The notes beneath the pieces were generated by a model. The model saw only the letters and a list, made by a program, of their open reading frames with translations, did no database searches and was not told the DNA's origin. DNA of 64,000 nucleotides from Chryseobacterium gleum. GTDB lineage: Bacteria > Bacteroidota > Bacteroidia > Flavobacteriales > Schleiferiaceae. The position numbers were made by a program, and so were the translations under genes. This document shows, in pieces, positions 36,512 to 44,846 of this stretch. The stretch spans positions 1 through 64,000 of the forward strand of contig CAMCXO010000007.1 of the NCBI GenBank assembly GCA_945883565.1, given 5' to 3'. How positions within the stretch are numbered: position 1 is the first letter of the stretch; the number at the start of each line of letters is the position of its first letter.

Positions 36512-36545
36512 CAAAAAAGCCTCCGAAAACAGCGTTTTCAGAGGC
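36512..36545 (-). terminator. Intrinsic terminator of the exported-protein operon
   Basis: GCCTCCGAAAAC (36519-36530) pairs with GTTTTCAGAGGC (36534-36545) with one mismatch; on the minus strand TTTTTT follows. It lies 20 bp after the stop codon of the Lcl-domain gene. Confidence 0.85.
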
Positions 36546-36565
36546 CGGTTAAACTAGATTAGAGT

Positions 36566-37504
36566 TCAAAATGCCCTAATGGCCCGAACCTTTCTCAAAA
36601 CGTCTTTAGTGTCATATGCACCCGCGGTGCCTTCTCCAAAATAAAAAGTCCAGGCTATAAACTGATTTTCTTCATTGCTACACCAATAATCCTCGTACTT
36701 CAATGTTTCGGCTCCTGTGGTTTGTTCAAGCGTTCTTGAAACACGGTAATAGTTCTTCCATAAAACATTCATTTCTTGAACCGAAGGCAAATACCAATCA
36801 TTCTGACCTCCATTGTTGCTGTTTAAACAAAGTGCCGCAGCACTTGAGGAATGTCCATTTTGAGATATAATACCCAAACTGTTGCTTCTACCATCCCAAT
36901 TGCTTCTGGCCCCAGAGCCTATGCTTATATTTAGAACATTGCTCCAAACATGACCGCTGGATACATCCACCAAATCAACAACTAAGCCGTGTTCTATGCC
37001 TTGAGCATCTTTCCACAAATCGAAAATGATTCCGCCGCCATATAAATCGCCAATTTGATGAGCGAAAATACCCGTTCCAGAGTTCAAAACATTCTCAGCT
37101 GTTTTAGCATGTAAAGCATAAGGCACACTCAACAATTGGGTGGCTCCCATATTTAAATAATTACTGCCCCCACTAACATCCATACCTACAGACAAGTAGT
37201 AGCTGTCGTTGGACCAATTTACAGTAGTCAAACTTCCACTTTGAACCTGACCAAAACCTATTACCAAATTAAACAAGCCAAATGCATCGGTACTTACGGT
37301 ATGGGTTTCGCTGTATTCGCTGCTGCCGGTGGCCGAACCTTTTAAAATGCTCATTTGAAGGCCAATATTAGTTGATGCCAAGGCATTTCCGGAAGCATCA
37401 CGGGCTACTCCACTGTAGTTAAAAGCCATTGGCGTTTGTTGGGCCATCAGGCTTTCATTGCATAATAACCCCAAGCCAAAAGCCAATAGGAGATTTTTTA
37501 TCAT
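36566..37504 (-). CDS. Exported protein with C-terminal Lcl/DUF1566-like domain
   Basis: 312 residues with a signal peptide (about 1-21). The N-terminal half (MAFNYSGVARDASGNALAS, then SVPYALHAKTAE near 130) is the collar-like segment frequent in Bacteroidota surface proteins. The C-terminal half has WYLPSVQEMNVLWKNYY, YWCSNEEN and KVRAIRAF, the Lcl C-terminal/DUF1566 pattern, a C-type-lectin-like fold. It probably sits at or beyond the cell surface. It starts 1 nt after the stop of the upstream sorting-domain gene. Confidence 0.82.
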   Translation of the reverse strand: MIKNLLLAFGLGLLCNESLMAQQTPMAFNYSGVARDASGNALASTNIGLQMSILKGSATGSSEYSETHTVSTDAFGLFNLVIGFGQVQSGSLTTVNWSNDSYYLSVGMDVSGGSNYLNMGATQLLSVPYALHAKTAENVLNSGTGIFAHQIGDLYGGGIIFDLWKDAQGIEHGLVVDLVDVSSGHVWSNVLNISIGSGARSNWDGRSNSLGIISQNGHSSSAAALCLNSNNGGQNDWYLPSVQEMNVLWKNYYRVSRTLEQTTGAETLKYEDYWCSNEENQFIAWTFYFGEGTAGAYDTKDVLRKVRAIRAF

Positions 37505-37505
37505 T

Positions 37506-38018
37506 TCAGTTGTGTTTAATTATTCTGTGTGTTGCTACCAATTCACCATTGCGAGACGTAATACTCATCATATATTGACCACTTGGCAAGGCTGTTAAAT
37601 CTAAATCGGCACGATTTTCTACAAAAGTCAAAGGATTAGATTGCAAGATTCTCCCTTTTGCATCTCTCCATTCAGCTTGAAATCCATTTAATTCTGCCTC
37701 ATTCAATTCAATGATCAAAACAGTCTTGGCAGGATTTGGATAAACCAAACAATTTACTTGGGGTTTGCTTAATGCTTCTATGTTTAAAGTCCCTGAACTA
37801 GCAGCTGCAAACCCGCCTGATAAAGAATTCCCATTCGCGTCTTGCTGAGAAACAACCAACAATTCTCCAACACCAAATGAAATGGAAGAAGTTCCGTTTA
37901 ACATCACCGAACCTCCGCTGTTTACGCTTTGTGGGCTAATGTTCTGCGCCTGTAGCACAGCCGAGCAAAACATGCCCATTCCCAACCCCAAACATTCTAT
38001 CCATTTTTTTCTAAGCAT
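37506..38018 (-). CDS. Secreted protein with type IX secretion sorting domain
   Basis: 170 residues from the ATG at 38018 (MLRKKWIECLG, start of a signal peptide; an in-frame ATG at 38048 adds 10 residues). After the signal, a short Gly/Ser-rich part is followed by the C-terminal sorting domain (VYPNPAKTVLIIELNEAE near 95, LPSGQYMMSI near 150) that directs type IX secretion. It may act as an adaptor or partner of the Lcl-domain protein encoded 1 nt downstream. No enzymatic motif is visible. Confidence 0.83.
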   Translation of the reverse strand: MLRKKWIECLGLGMGMFCSAVLQAQNISPQSVNSGGSVMLNGTSSISFGVGELLVVSQQDANGNSLSGGFAAASSGTLNIEALSKPQVNCLVYPNPAKTVLIIELNEAELNGFQAEWRDAKGRILQSNPLTFVENRADLDLTALPSGQYMMSITSRNGELVATHRIIKHN

Positions 38019-38203
38019 TTTGCTCTTTGTTTTTGGTTTAACACTCACGTAACATACAAAACCCGATGCAACGCCTTTAGTTCTTATTATACATCAATAG
38101 TTATTCATTAGGGTTCTATATCTAGGCAGCAAGTCATTCAAGTTATTTAAAGCTTAATATTCAGAAAAATTATACTAGAGCCGAGCTAAAAGCCTGTTTT
38201 TTT

Positions 38204-38232
38204 GGCGTTTAAACCGGGCTTCTTTAAACGCC
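38204..38232. repeat. Perfect intergenic palindrome
   Basis: GGCGTTTAAA (38204-38213) and TTTAAACGCC (38223-38232) are perfect inverted arms around a 9-base loop. A third partial copy (GGCGTTTTC) starts at 38240. It lies in the 270-bp gap between the methyltransferase and sorting-domain genes. There is no T-run on either strand after the hairpin, so it is not a standard terminator; a repeat element is more likely. Confidence 0.5.
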
Positions 38233-38292
38233 CCTTCCTGGCGTTTTCTTGGTCGCAAAGGGGTTCGGGCCCACCCGTGCGTGTTTTGCCCT

Positions 38293-39186
38293 CTAGCGGC
38301 TTTTTTCAGGCCTTTTAAGCACATAGGTTAAACTGCTGGCCAAATTTGATCGTTCTGCAGCTGTGTTAGAAAGCCATCCGCGCCAAAAACCGGCAATTGG
38401 CCAAAAAACATTCTTTTTGTATTGTTCCGATAGCATGCTTACATAATAAGCATCAAAAGGTAAAGGAAAAGGCTTTTGCCATTCAAGCCCAAACTTGGTG
38501 GCTAGGGCATTTATATGTTCCGGACCAAAATGCCATAAGTGAAGGGGTACATCCCAGGCTGCCCAATATCGGCCATAATAATCAGCATCTAAACTTTTGT
38601 GATTAGGTAAAGCCAACAAAAGATAACCTCCGGGTTTTAAGGCTTGACTCAATTTTGCCAAAACCGTTTCAAAATTTGGAATGTGTTCAAGCACATGCCA
38701 AAGAGTGATTATGTCGTAAAGGTTAGCCTTCGGCTCAAACTCATTAGGCGCCATCACCTTTTTGCCCAGCCTTTTGCCGGCAATTTCGGCAGCAGCTGCA
38801 GATGGTTCAACGCCTTCGCAATCCCAACCGAAATCCTTCATAAAAGCCGCAAACGATCCTGCTCCGCAACCATAATCCAATAATTGTCCGGGTACAGAAC
38901 ATAAACCTGTTATATGATTTTTTTTAAAGGCTAAGTTGCGTTTTTGTACTTCGAAATACACCTTGTCGAAAAGCCCCTTTGGGGCTTCGTTGTGCGAACT
39001 ATAGTCTTCTTTTGGGTAATACTCTCCCAAATTTTCGTCTTGTGGCCTTGGGCTTGTTAATACAAATCCACACGATATGCACCTTTGAAGTTGGAATGAT
39101 TCTCGCTTATTTCGAAAATCAGGCACTTCCATTAGTTTGTTCAACTGTCCGGACCCGCATATAGGGCAATGTTTTTGTTCGATCAT
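38293..39186 (-). CDS. SAM-dependent methyltransferase with N-terminal zinc ribbon
   Basis: 297 residues. The N-terminus has two CxxC pairs (CPICGSG and CISCGF). The AdoMet domain shows motif I LLDYGCGAGSFAAFM near residue 102 and the post-motif region LWHVLEHIPNFE. This layout is common in methyltransferases acting on sugars or lipids of envelope polymers, but the substrate is not identifiable. It is the last gene of the DUF4175-ybeY-mnmG operon, 9 nt after mnmG. Confidence 0.85.
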   Translation of the reverse strand: MIEQKHCPICGSGQLNKLMEVPDFRNKRESFQLQRCISCGFVLTSPRPQDENLGEYYPKEDYSSHNEAPKGLFDKVYFEVQKRNLAFKKNHITGLCSVPGQLLDYGCGAGSFAAFMKDFGWDCEGVEPSAAAAEIAGKRLGKKVMAPNEFEPKANLYDIITLWHVLEHIPNFETVLAKLSQALKPGGYLLLALPNHKSLDADYYGRYWAAWDVPLHLWHFGPEHINALATKFGLEWQKPFPLPFDAYYVSMLSEQYKKNVFWPIAGFWRGWLSNTAAERSNLASSLTYVLKRPEKSR

Positions 39187-39195
39187 AGTAGAAAG

Positions 39196-41061
39196 TTATC
39201 GGCCCATCATTACCAACAAAACCTGCAAATCGGCAGGCGACACTCCGCTAATACGAGATGCTTGACCAATGGTTTCGGGTCTATGGAATTGAAGCTTCAT
39301 TCTGGCTTCCATACTTAAGGCTTTGATGGCTTCAAAGTCGTATTTGGAAGGGATTTTAATGTTCTCAAGTTTCTTGAGTTTAAGAGCGTTTTCGCGTTCG
39401 CGCTCTATATAGCCACTATATTTCATGCTGATTTCGAACTGCATTAAAACCTCGTGGTTTAAAGTGATTTGATGGGTTAAGGACTTTAACTCATCCGATT
39501 CGAGCAGTTTTTCCAAATCGAGTTGAGGCCTACTTAAAAGTTTAATGGCCTTTATCTTTTGGATGATAGTTGCTGATTGAAACTTTTCAAGCAATGGATT
39601 TATGCTTACAGGATCAACGCTAAAGTCGCTCCAGACTTGGTGAAGAGACAACACTTCTTGTTCTTTTCGGCGCAACATTTCGAGTCTTTCATTGTCTGCC
39701 AGTCCAATGGCATGGCCAAGAGGGGTTAAACGTTGGTCAGCATTGTCTTGTCTCAGCAGTATTCTAAATTCAGCCCTTGAAGTAAACATCCTGTAGGGTT
39801 CTTCAGTGCCTTTGGTAATTAAATCGTCGATAAGCACCCCTATATATGCCTCATCTCGACCTAAAACAACGGGGTTTAATCCCGATGTTTTTCGATGGGC
39901 ATTAATTCCGGCCATTAGCCCTTGGCCAGCGGCTTCTTCGTAACCTGTGGTTCCGTTAATTTGGCCGGCAAAGTATAAATTCTCTATCAACTTCGTTTCG
40001 AGTGTGTGTTGAAGCTGAGTTGGTGGGAAATAATCGTACTCTATGGCATAACCTGGTCTAAAAAACCGGGCTTGTTCGAATCCGGGCACCAATCTTAATG
40101 CAGACTCCTGTACCTCTTGAGGCAAACTGGTGCTAAAGCCATTGATATATACCTCTACCGTATTCCATCCTTCTGGTTCTACAAAAAGTTGATGGCTGCT
40201 TTTATCGGCAAAACGGTCAATTTTGTCTTCAATAGACGGACAATAGCGTGGTCCTAGACCTCTAATTCGACCGTTAAACATGGGCGAGCGGTCAAAACCC
40301 GTTCTCAACATATCGTGCACAGCCTCGCTGGTATGGGCAATCCAGCAGCACCTCTGAATACTGGGTTTGGGTATATTTAAAAACGAAAATCCCGAAATCT
40401 CGGAATCCCCTTCCTGAACCTCAAATTTTGAGTAGTCCAAACTTCGCCCATCAATTCGTGGTGGGGTTCCTGTTTTCATTCGCCCTGATTCGAAACCCAA
40501 TTTATTAAGTGCTTCGGTAATACCTGTTGCTGCCCGTTCTCCCGCACGACCACCCCCATTTTGTCGTTCACCAATGTGCATTACACCGTTTAAGAACGTG
40601 CCCGAGGTTAAAACCACACTTTTGGCCGCAATAAATGCCCCGCCTCCGGTAATCACCCCAACAATTTGGTCGTTTTCTACCACCAAATCGTTTACCATAT
40701 CTTGATAAAAATGCAAATTTGGCAATGCCTCCAGCTGCAAACGCCATTCTTCAGCAAATCGCGCCCGGTCGTTCTGGGTTCGTGGCGACCACATGGCTGG
40801 GCCCTTGCTTCGGTTAAGCATTCTAAATTGAATCATGGTTTTATCAGAAACAATTCCTGATAAGCCGCCCAAAGCATCGATCTCTCTTAATATTTGGCCC
40901 TTAGCCACCCCACCCATGGCCGGATTGCAAGACATTTGGCCGATGGTTTGCATGTTCATGGTAATCAGCAAGGTTCTACTCCCCATCTTAGCGGCGGCAG
41001 CGGCGGCTTCATTGCCCGCATGCCCGGCGCCTACCACCACTACATCATATACTGTTTTCAT
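39196..41061 (-). CDS. mnmG: tRNA uridine-5-carboxymethylaminomethyl modification enzyme MnmG
   Basis: 621 residues from the ATG at 41061, which overlaps the ybeY stop by 4 nt (ATGA); an in-frame start 21 nt upstream is unlikely. FAD motif VVVGAGHAGNEAAAAAAKMG, then QMSCNPAMGGVAKG, GLRPRYCPS-type sequence GLGPRYCPSIEDK, and TGYEEAAGQGLMAGINA are diagnostic. With MnmE it modifies U34 of tRNAs. A parS-like sequence lies just before the start codon. Confidence 0.96.
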   Translation of the reverse strand: MKTVYDVVVVGAGHAGNEAAAAAAKMGSRTLLITMNMQTIGQMSCNPAMGGVAKGQILREIDALGGLSGIVSDKTMIQFRMLNRSKGPAMWSPRTQNDRARFAEEWRLQLEALPNLHFYQDMVNDLVVENDQIVGVITGGGAFIAAKSVVLTSGTFLNGVMHIGERQNGGGRAGERAATGITEALNKLGFESGRMKTGTPPRIDGRSLDYSKFEVQEGDSEISGFSFLNIPKPSIQRCCWIAHTSEAVHDMLRTGFDRSPMFNGRIRGLGPRYCPSIEDKIDRFADKSSHQLFVEPEGWNTVEVYINGFSTSLPQEVQESALRLVPGFEQARFFRPGYAIEYDYFPPTQLQHTLETKLIENLYFAGQINGTTGYEEAAGQGLMAGINAHRKTSGLNPVVLGRDEAYIGVLIDDLITKGTEEPYRMFTSRAEFRILLRQDNADQRLTPLGHAIGLADNERLEMLRRKEQEVLSLHQVWSDFSVDPVSINPLLEKFQSATIIQKIKAIKLLSRPQLDLEKLLESDELKSLTHQITLNHEVLMQFEISMKYSGYIERERENALKLKKLENIKIPSKYDFEAIKALSMEARMKLQFHRPETIGQASRISGVSPADLQVLLVMMGR

Positions 41062-41501
41062 AAATGTTCCACGTGAAACCAAGTGCTCCCCAGCTTTATT
41101 TTCTCATTTTCTTTTCTGCGCATCTCCTCTTGCTCCTCCTCACTTTTATCTTTATAACCACAAAGGTGCAACACTCCATGCACACACACCCTCATAAATT
41201 CTAGTTGAACACTAACTTTATTAAGAATGGCGTTCTCCAATACGCGGTCGCGACTTATCCAGATTTCCCCACTTACTCTTGTTTTTTTGCTGTAGTCAAA
41301 AGTTATGATGTCTGTAAAATAATCGTGTTCTAAATAAAACAGGCTCTTTTCTAGTAAATCCCTATCACTTACCAACTCAAACTGTAATTTATCCAACACA
41401 TAAGCCTCACTCTCAATACAAGCTTTTATCCACGAACCCCATTTAACGGCATCCCAAAATTCTAATTCCTTAAATCCCTGCGACCAATTTATTCTTGGCA
41501 T
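41058..41501 (-). CDS. ybeY: Endoribonuclease YbeY
   Basis: 147 residues from the ATG at 41501, just after the upstream stop; a longer frame reaching 41612 would overlap the previous gene by 110 nt. The UPF0054 motif reads HGVLHLCGYKD: two His ligands are kept and the usual third His position of HGxLHLxGYDH is not His, as I recall for other Bacteroidota YbeY. It processes 16S rRNA 3' ends and acts in ribosome quality control. It ends with the residues FHVEHL encoded by a parS-like site. Confidence 0.92.
   Translation of the reverse strand: MPRINWSQGFKELEFWDAVKWGSWIKACIESEAYVLDKLQFELVSDRDLLEKSLFYLEHDYFTDIITFDYSKKTRVSGEIWISRDRVLENAILNKVSVQLEFMRVCVHGVLHLCGYKDKSEEEQEEMRRKENEKIKLGSTWFHVEHL
41065..41080. 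promoter_or_regulatory. parS-like centromere site
   Basis: TGTTCCACGTGAAACC matches the widely conserved ParB target TGTTNCACGTGAAACA at 15 of 16 positions. It lies inside the 3' end of ybeY, where it encodes the FHVEH residues, and 4 bp before mnmG. mnmG (gidA) neighbourhoods carry parS in many bacteria. No parA or parB is in the window. Confidence 0.6.
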
Positions 41502-41502
41502 C

Positions 41503-44500
41503 TTATTCAATAATCCTTTTGACTTTCTCCAAATAATAAGGTTGTAGCTTGATTTCATTAAAACGCAAACGCTCCATTTCATTCTTAAACCCGCCCTTCT
41601 TCTGGTTTTCAAATTCTTTATCCTCCATCCACAACAACTGGTTATTGCTTTGTCGTTCGTTGTCCTCCCCTCTTTCTAATTCGGCTTTTTCTGATTCTAA
41701 AAGACGGGTTTCTATTTCACGCATTCTTTCCAATAACTCTCCATTTAACTGTCTATTAGCCAGTTGCTTTTCGTTTTCAAGCATCATCTCCAACGTTTTA
41801 TCGCCATTTCCCCCCTTTCCTCCTTGTTCTTCTTGCCATTTTTCGTAGGCCTCCCTCAGCGCTTCTTGGTCTCTTAACAATTCGGCCATTTCTTTATCGC
41901 CAATACCTTTACTTCCTTTGCCTTTGCCCTCACCCGACTCTGGATTAGAACCATTACCTTTTTCTTTTCCTTTTTCTTTTCCGTCCTCTTTGCCTTTTTC
42001 ACCCTTGCCCTTCATTTTACTTTCCATTTTTCCTAAAAGCGCCTTTTGCATTTTCGCCATGCCTTGGGCGCTTGGTTTACCCCCGCCAGGTTTGTTGCAA
42101 TTTGCGTCGCCTTTCATCATTCCAGCCAATTGCATCTGCATTTGGTTCATAATCTCGTCTAGCAATAAAGCCAAATCATTAGCAGCCGTCATAGTATACC
42201 TCGCTTCACTTTGAGCCCTAGGCAAATTTAATTCTTGAAGTTCTGTGGCCGTTGCTTGCCCAGCAATCTGCATCCTATTTACCGCCTCAAAAACCACTTT
42301 CGAAATCACTGGAGCACGTCCAGCTAGTGCTTTTAGGCTATCTTTAATTACGCCTGAATTGGCCAAAAGACGCTTCTGATCTTGAAGAATATCGCGCCAC
42401 GACGGATCCCGTTCTGAAATACGAAGAAGCCTTTCAGAAACCGATTCCTCACCATTAGACAAACTCAACAAGTTCTTTTGAATTCTTCTAAGAGTCTCCA
42501 TATTCTCCATATGTTTCTCCACGCTCATATCATTAGCCGTAGACTGCATGGCTTGCATAAGTTTCTTTAACTGATCGGCGCTCTCTTTTTGTTTCTTCAT
42601 TTGCGCTTCGCGAGAAGACTCCCTTCTAGAGCCCTCAATTGCTTGGTTCATTTTTTCTTCTGCCCCTTCCCTCTCCTCTTTGAGGTCATCCATATCGAAG
42701 GGCTCTTTTAAATCATTATTATCTTCCAGCATTTCCTCATATGCCTTGTTAAGCTCTTTTAACTCCTCATCTAAAGCTTCCTGCTTTTGTACATCATTCT
42801 CTCGCTGCTTAGCCAAAATTTCTTGCTTTTCCACCAAAGCTTCAACCGTCTTCAAAGCTTCTTCAAAACGACTCTCTAACTCTAACTGCTTTAATAATTC
42901 TAAAACATTTTCTTCATCAGCGGCCAAATCGGTGGCTTTGATTTCATTCTCTAACAATTCCTTCAGTAATTCCTCGCGTTTCTTCTCTTTGAGCAAGTCG
43001 TCTAAAGACTTCTCTTTTGCAATGTTATTTTCTTTCTTTAATTCCTCTAATCTGTTTTGCCATTCTTCCCAATTTCTGTCCTGCTCCTTTGGTTTTAATT
43101 GCTGTGATATCTGTTCTAATATATTTAGGCGCTTTTCTCGCTCCTCAGCCAGTTCCTTTAACTCCTCAATTCTACTTTCAACCTTATTCTTCTCATTCCA
43201 ATCTGTCGATGACTTACTCTTTAAGCTTTGTGCTTTAACCTCTTCAACTCTTCTTTCTTTCTCTTTTTCCAGAGCCTCATTATCTGCCTTAACTGTGCCT
43301 GCCAACTCCCGGAGAGTTGCTTTCTGTTCCTCTTTACTTAACCATTTAAAATAATAAGCTTCACTTCTACATTTTCCAAAAGCCATTGATCCCTGATTAT
43401 CCTCCACCTCGAAGACCAAGTATTTTAAATCGCTGTACACGCTTTGCAGCGCTGATTTACTAAAAACAAAGCGCCTCATATCCTCCTTACCGTTTATACG
43501 CAAACTGGTTACTTCCGATTCTTTATCGCTTTTTACCAAGGTACGCAAAGCCCTCAAAGCATAATCATCCCAAACCCGAACATCTGCAAACAGACTATCA
43601 CCATTCTCACTAAATTGCACCTTGATACCAGGTGACAAATCATCGATGGTGCCTACTTCCAACACAAACCAATCTTTCCAAACTCCTTTAGAATTCTTAA
43701 GTCTAAAATAATTATTACTTGAACTTACTGCATTCATAGTCCATTTCCACCGTCCATTGCCGACTGCCTCCCACGAAGAAACTACCTGACCATTTGTTTC
43801 AGTCTTTAAACCTTCGGTCTCTATGGTTTGCAAAACAACCTCCAACTTAGTTCCACGTGGAACTAACAGTCTTGGTTCAAGCTTTACTAACTCTGAGTTC
43901 TTATTCAAATACGCCGGGTAACTTAAAAGAACTTTTGCGTTTACAACTTTCGGAATCTTAATAATTGAAACCGTGCGTTCTATTGCCTCCCGTTCCGACC
44001 ACCGCAACTTAAACGACCAAGAATCTTTCTTGGCAGGCATGGTAACTACATACTCTCGATGACTTGACTTAGCTAAAGGCCGCTTCTCATTACCCCATTC
44101 AATCCACAATTCTTCAGGCTGCCAATTTCCAGTGGTTTTCACCTCTAACTGCCATTCTTTCAGCTCTTCAACCTCGAAAATCGGAGGCATTAATACCGAA
44201 AAACCATTAATTTCCCATACCTCTTGATTATATGCCAAAACATTCTTATTCCCTTTTACAAACCAATCTAACTTTCCCAAAACAGCTATTAATATCAACA
44301 TAAATGCTCCAATAGCCACTCCTATCAGTGGCTTCTTTAAAAACCCAAGCCGATAAACTTTATTCCAATCTACATCCTCTAACCTTTTCTCTCGCCACGC
44401 AACAGCTGCAGCTTCCAAAGCGCTAGTACCCTTGCTTAATTCTACCAAATTCACTGCTTCATCCCCCACTTCAGGAATTTCTTGTCCCAATTGCTTAGCC

Positions 44501-44769
44501 GCATCCAATTCATGTTTCCTACCCCAAACAGATAACCTTTGACCTATTGGCCAAATTAATCTCCAACTTAACCATATCGCCCCCAAACAAGAAACAGTCC
44601 AAAACAGACCAGCTCGCCACGTGGTATTATCTTCCCAAAACCTTCCCAATGCCCCATTTAATAAAAACAGAAAAACCAGCAGACTTATGGTCACAATAAA
44701 GCCTTTCATCCACCTTTTCGTGTACACAAAATTCTGATAATCCTGTAAACGCCTGTTCCAACTCTTCAT
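41503..44769 (-). CDS. DUF4175 family membrane protein with long coiled coil
   Basis: 1088 residues. Transmembrane helices at about 24-40, 52-72 and 150-172 are followed by a large soluble part. Residues from about 480 are dominated by Glu/Lys/Leu coiled coil, with a Gly/Lys low-complexity stretch near 920-965 (EKGKEKGNG). DUF4175 proteins are conserved in Bacteroidota but functionally unknown. It is first in an operon with ybeY, mnmG and a methyltransferase. The promoter box sits only 5 bp before the ATG. The antisense strand shows long Ser/Phe-rich frames that are artefacts of this composition. Confidence 0.85.
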   Translation of the reverse strand: MKSWNRRLQDYQNFVYTKRWMKGFIVTISLLVFLFLLNGALGRFWEDNTTWRAGLFWTVSCLGAIWLSWRLIWPIGQRLSVWGRKHELDAAKQLGQEIPEVGDEAVNLVELSKGTSALEAAAVAWREKRLEDVDWNKVYRLGFLKKPLIGVAIGAFMLILIAVLGKLDWFVKGNKNVLAYNQEVWEINGFSVLMPPIFEVEELKEWQLEVKTTGNWQPEELWIEWGNEKRPLAKSSHREYVVTMPAKKDSWSFKLRWSEREAIERTVSIIKIPKVVNAKVLLSYPAYLNKNSELVKLEPRLLVPRGTKLEVVLQTIETEGLKTETNGQVVSSWEAVGNGRWKWTMNAVSSSNNYFRLKNSKGVWKDWFVLEVGTIDDLSPGIKVQFSENGDSLFADVRVWDDYALRALRTLVKSDKESEVTSLRINGKEDMRRFVFSKSALQSVYSDLKYLVFEVEDNQGSMAFGKCRSEAYYFKWLSKEEQKATLRELAGTVKADNEALEKEKERRVEEVKAQSLKSKSSTDWNEKNKVESRIEELKELAEEREKRLNILEQISQQLKPKEQDRNWEEWQNRLEELKKENNIAKEKSLDDLLKEKKREELLKELLENEIKATDLAADEENVLELLKQLELESRFEEALKTVEALVEKQEILAKQRENDVQKQEALDEELKELNKAYEEMLEDNNDLKEPFDMDDLKEEREGAEEKMNQAIEGSRRESSREAQMKKQKESADQLKKLMQAMQSTANDMSVEKHMENMETLRRIQKNLLSLSNGEESVSERLLRISERDPSWRDILQDQKRLLANSGVIKDSLKALAGRAPVISKVVFEAVNRMQIAGQATATELQELNLPRAQSEARYTMTAANDLALLLDEIMNQMQMQLAGMMKGDANCNKPGGGKPSAQGMAKMQKALLGKMESKMKGKGEKGKEDGKEKGKEKGNGSNPESGEGKGKGSKGIGDKEMAELLRDQEALREAYEKWQEEQGGKGGNGDKTLEMMLENEKQLANRQLNGELLERMREIETRLLESEKAELERGEDNERQSNNQLLWMEDKEFENQKKGGFKNEMERLRFNEIKLQPYYLEKVKRIIE
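43847..43866. promoter_or_regulatory. Perfect 20-bp palindrome related to parS
   Basis: TTAGTTCCACGTGGAACTAA is a perfect 20-bp inverted repeat inside the DUF4175 gene. Its core GTTCCACGTGGAAC shares the CACGTG centre and flanking GTT with the parS-like site 2.8 kb away, but matches parS at only 13 of 16 positions. It may be a second ParB site or another protein's target. Confidence 0.4.
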
Positions 44770-44774
44770 GCTTT

Positions 44775-44803
44775 CAAAATTACATACAAGCCAGCATTAC
44801 CAA
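44775..44803 (-). promoter_or_regulatory. Promoter of the DUF4175-ybeY-mnmG operon
   Basis: Minus strand: TTG (44801-44803), 18-bp spacer, TAATTTTG (44775-44782). The box ends 5 bp before the ATG (44769), so transcription should start at or next to the start codon, giving a leaderless mRNA. Confidence 0.65.
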
Positions 44804-44820
44804 TGCCCATTCTTCGCTTT

Positions 44821-44828
44821 TATCTTTG
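44821..44828 (+). promoter_or_regulatory. -7 promoter box for gltX
   Basis: TATCTTTG matches TAnnTTTG, 18 bp before the ATG at 44847. The in-frame TTG at 44826 lies inside this box, which rules it out as the start codon. Confidence 0.6.
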
Positions 44829-44846
44829 AGGCCTTTAAAACGCATT

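Noticed and set aside
41502-41612. Upstream extension of ybeY by 37 codons
   Set aside because: It would overlap the DUF4175 coding region by 110 nt, and the ATG at 41501 directly follows that gene's stop.
42680-43354. 224-codon plus-strand frame, Ser/Phe/Cys-rich
   Set aside because: Antisense to the Glu/Lys coiled coil of the DUF4175 gene; the composition is the expected mirror image.
44826-44846. TTG start for gltX 7 codons upstream
   Set aside because: The TTG is part of the TATCTTTG promoter box; the ATG at 44847 is the start.
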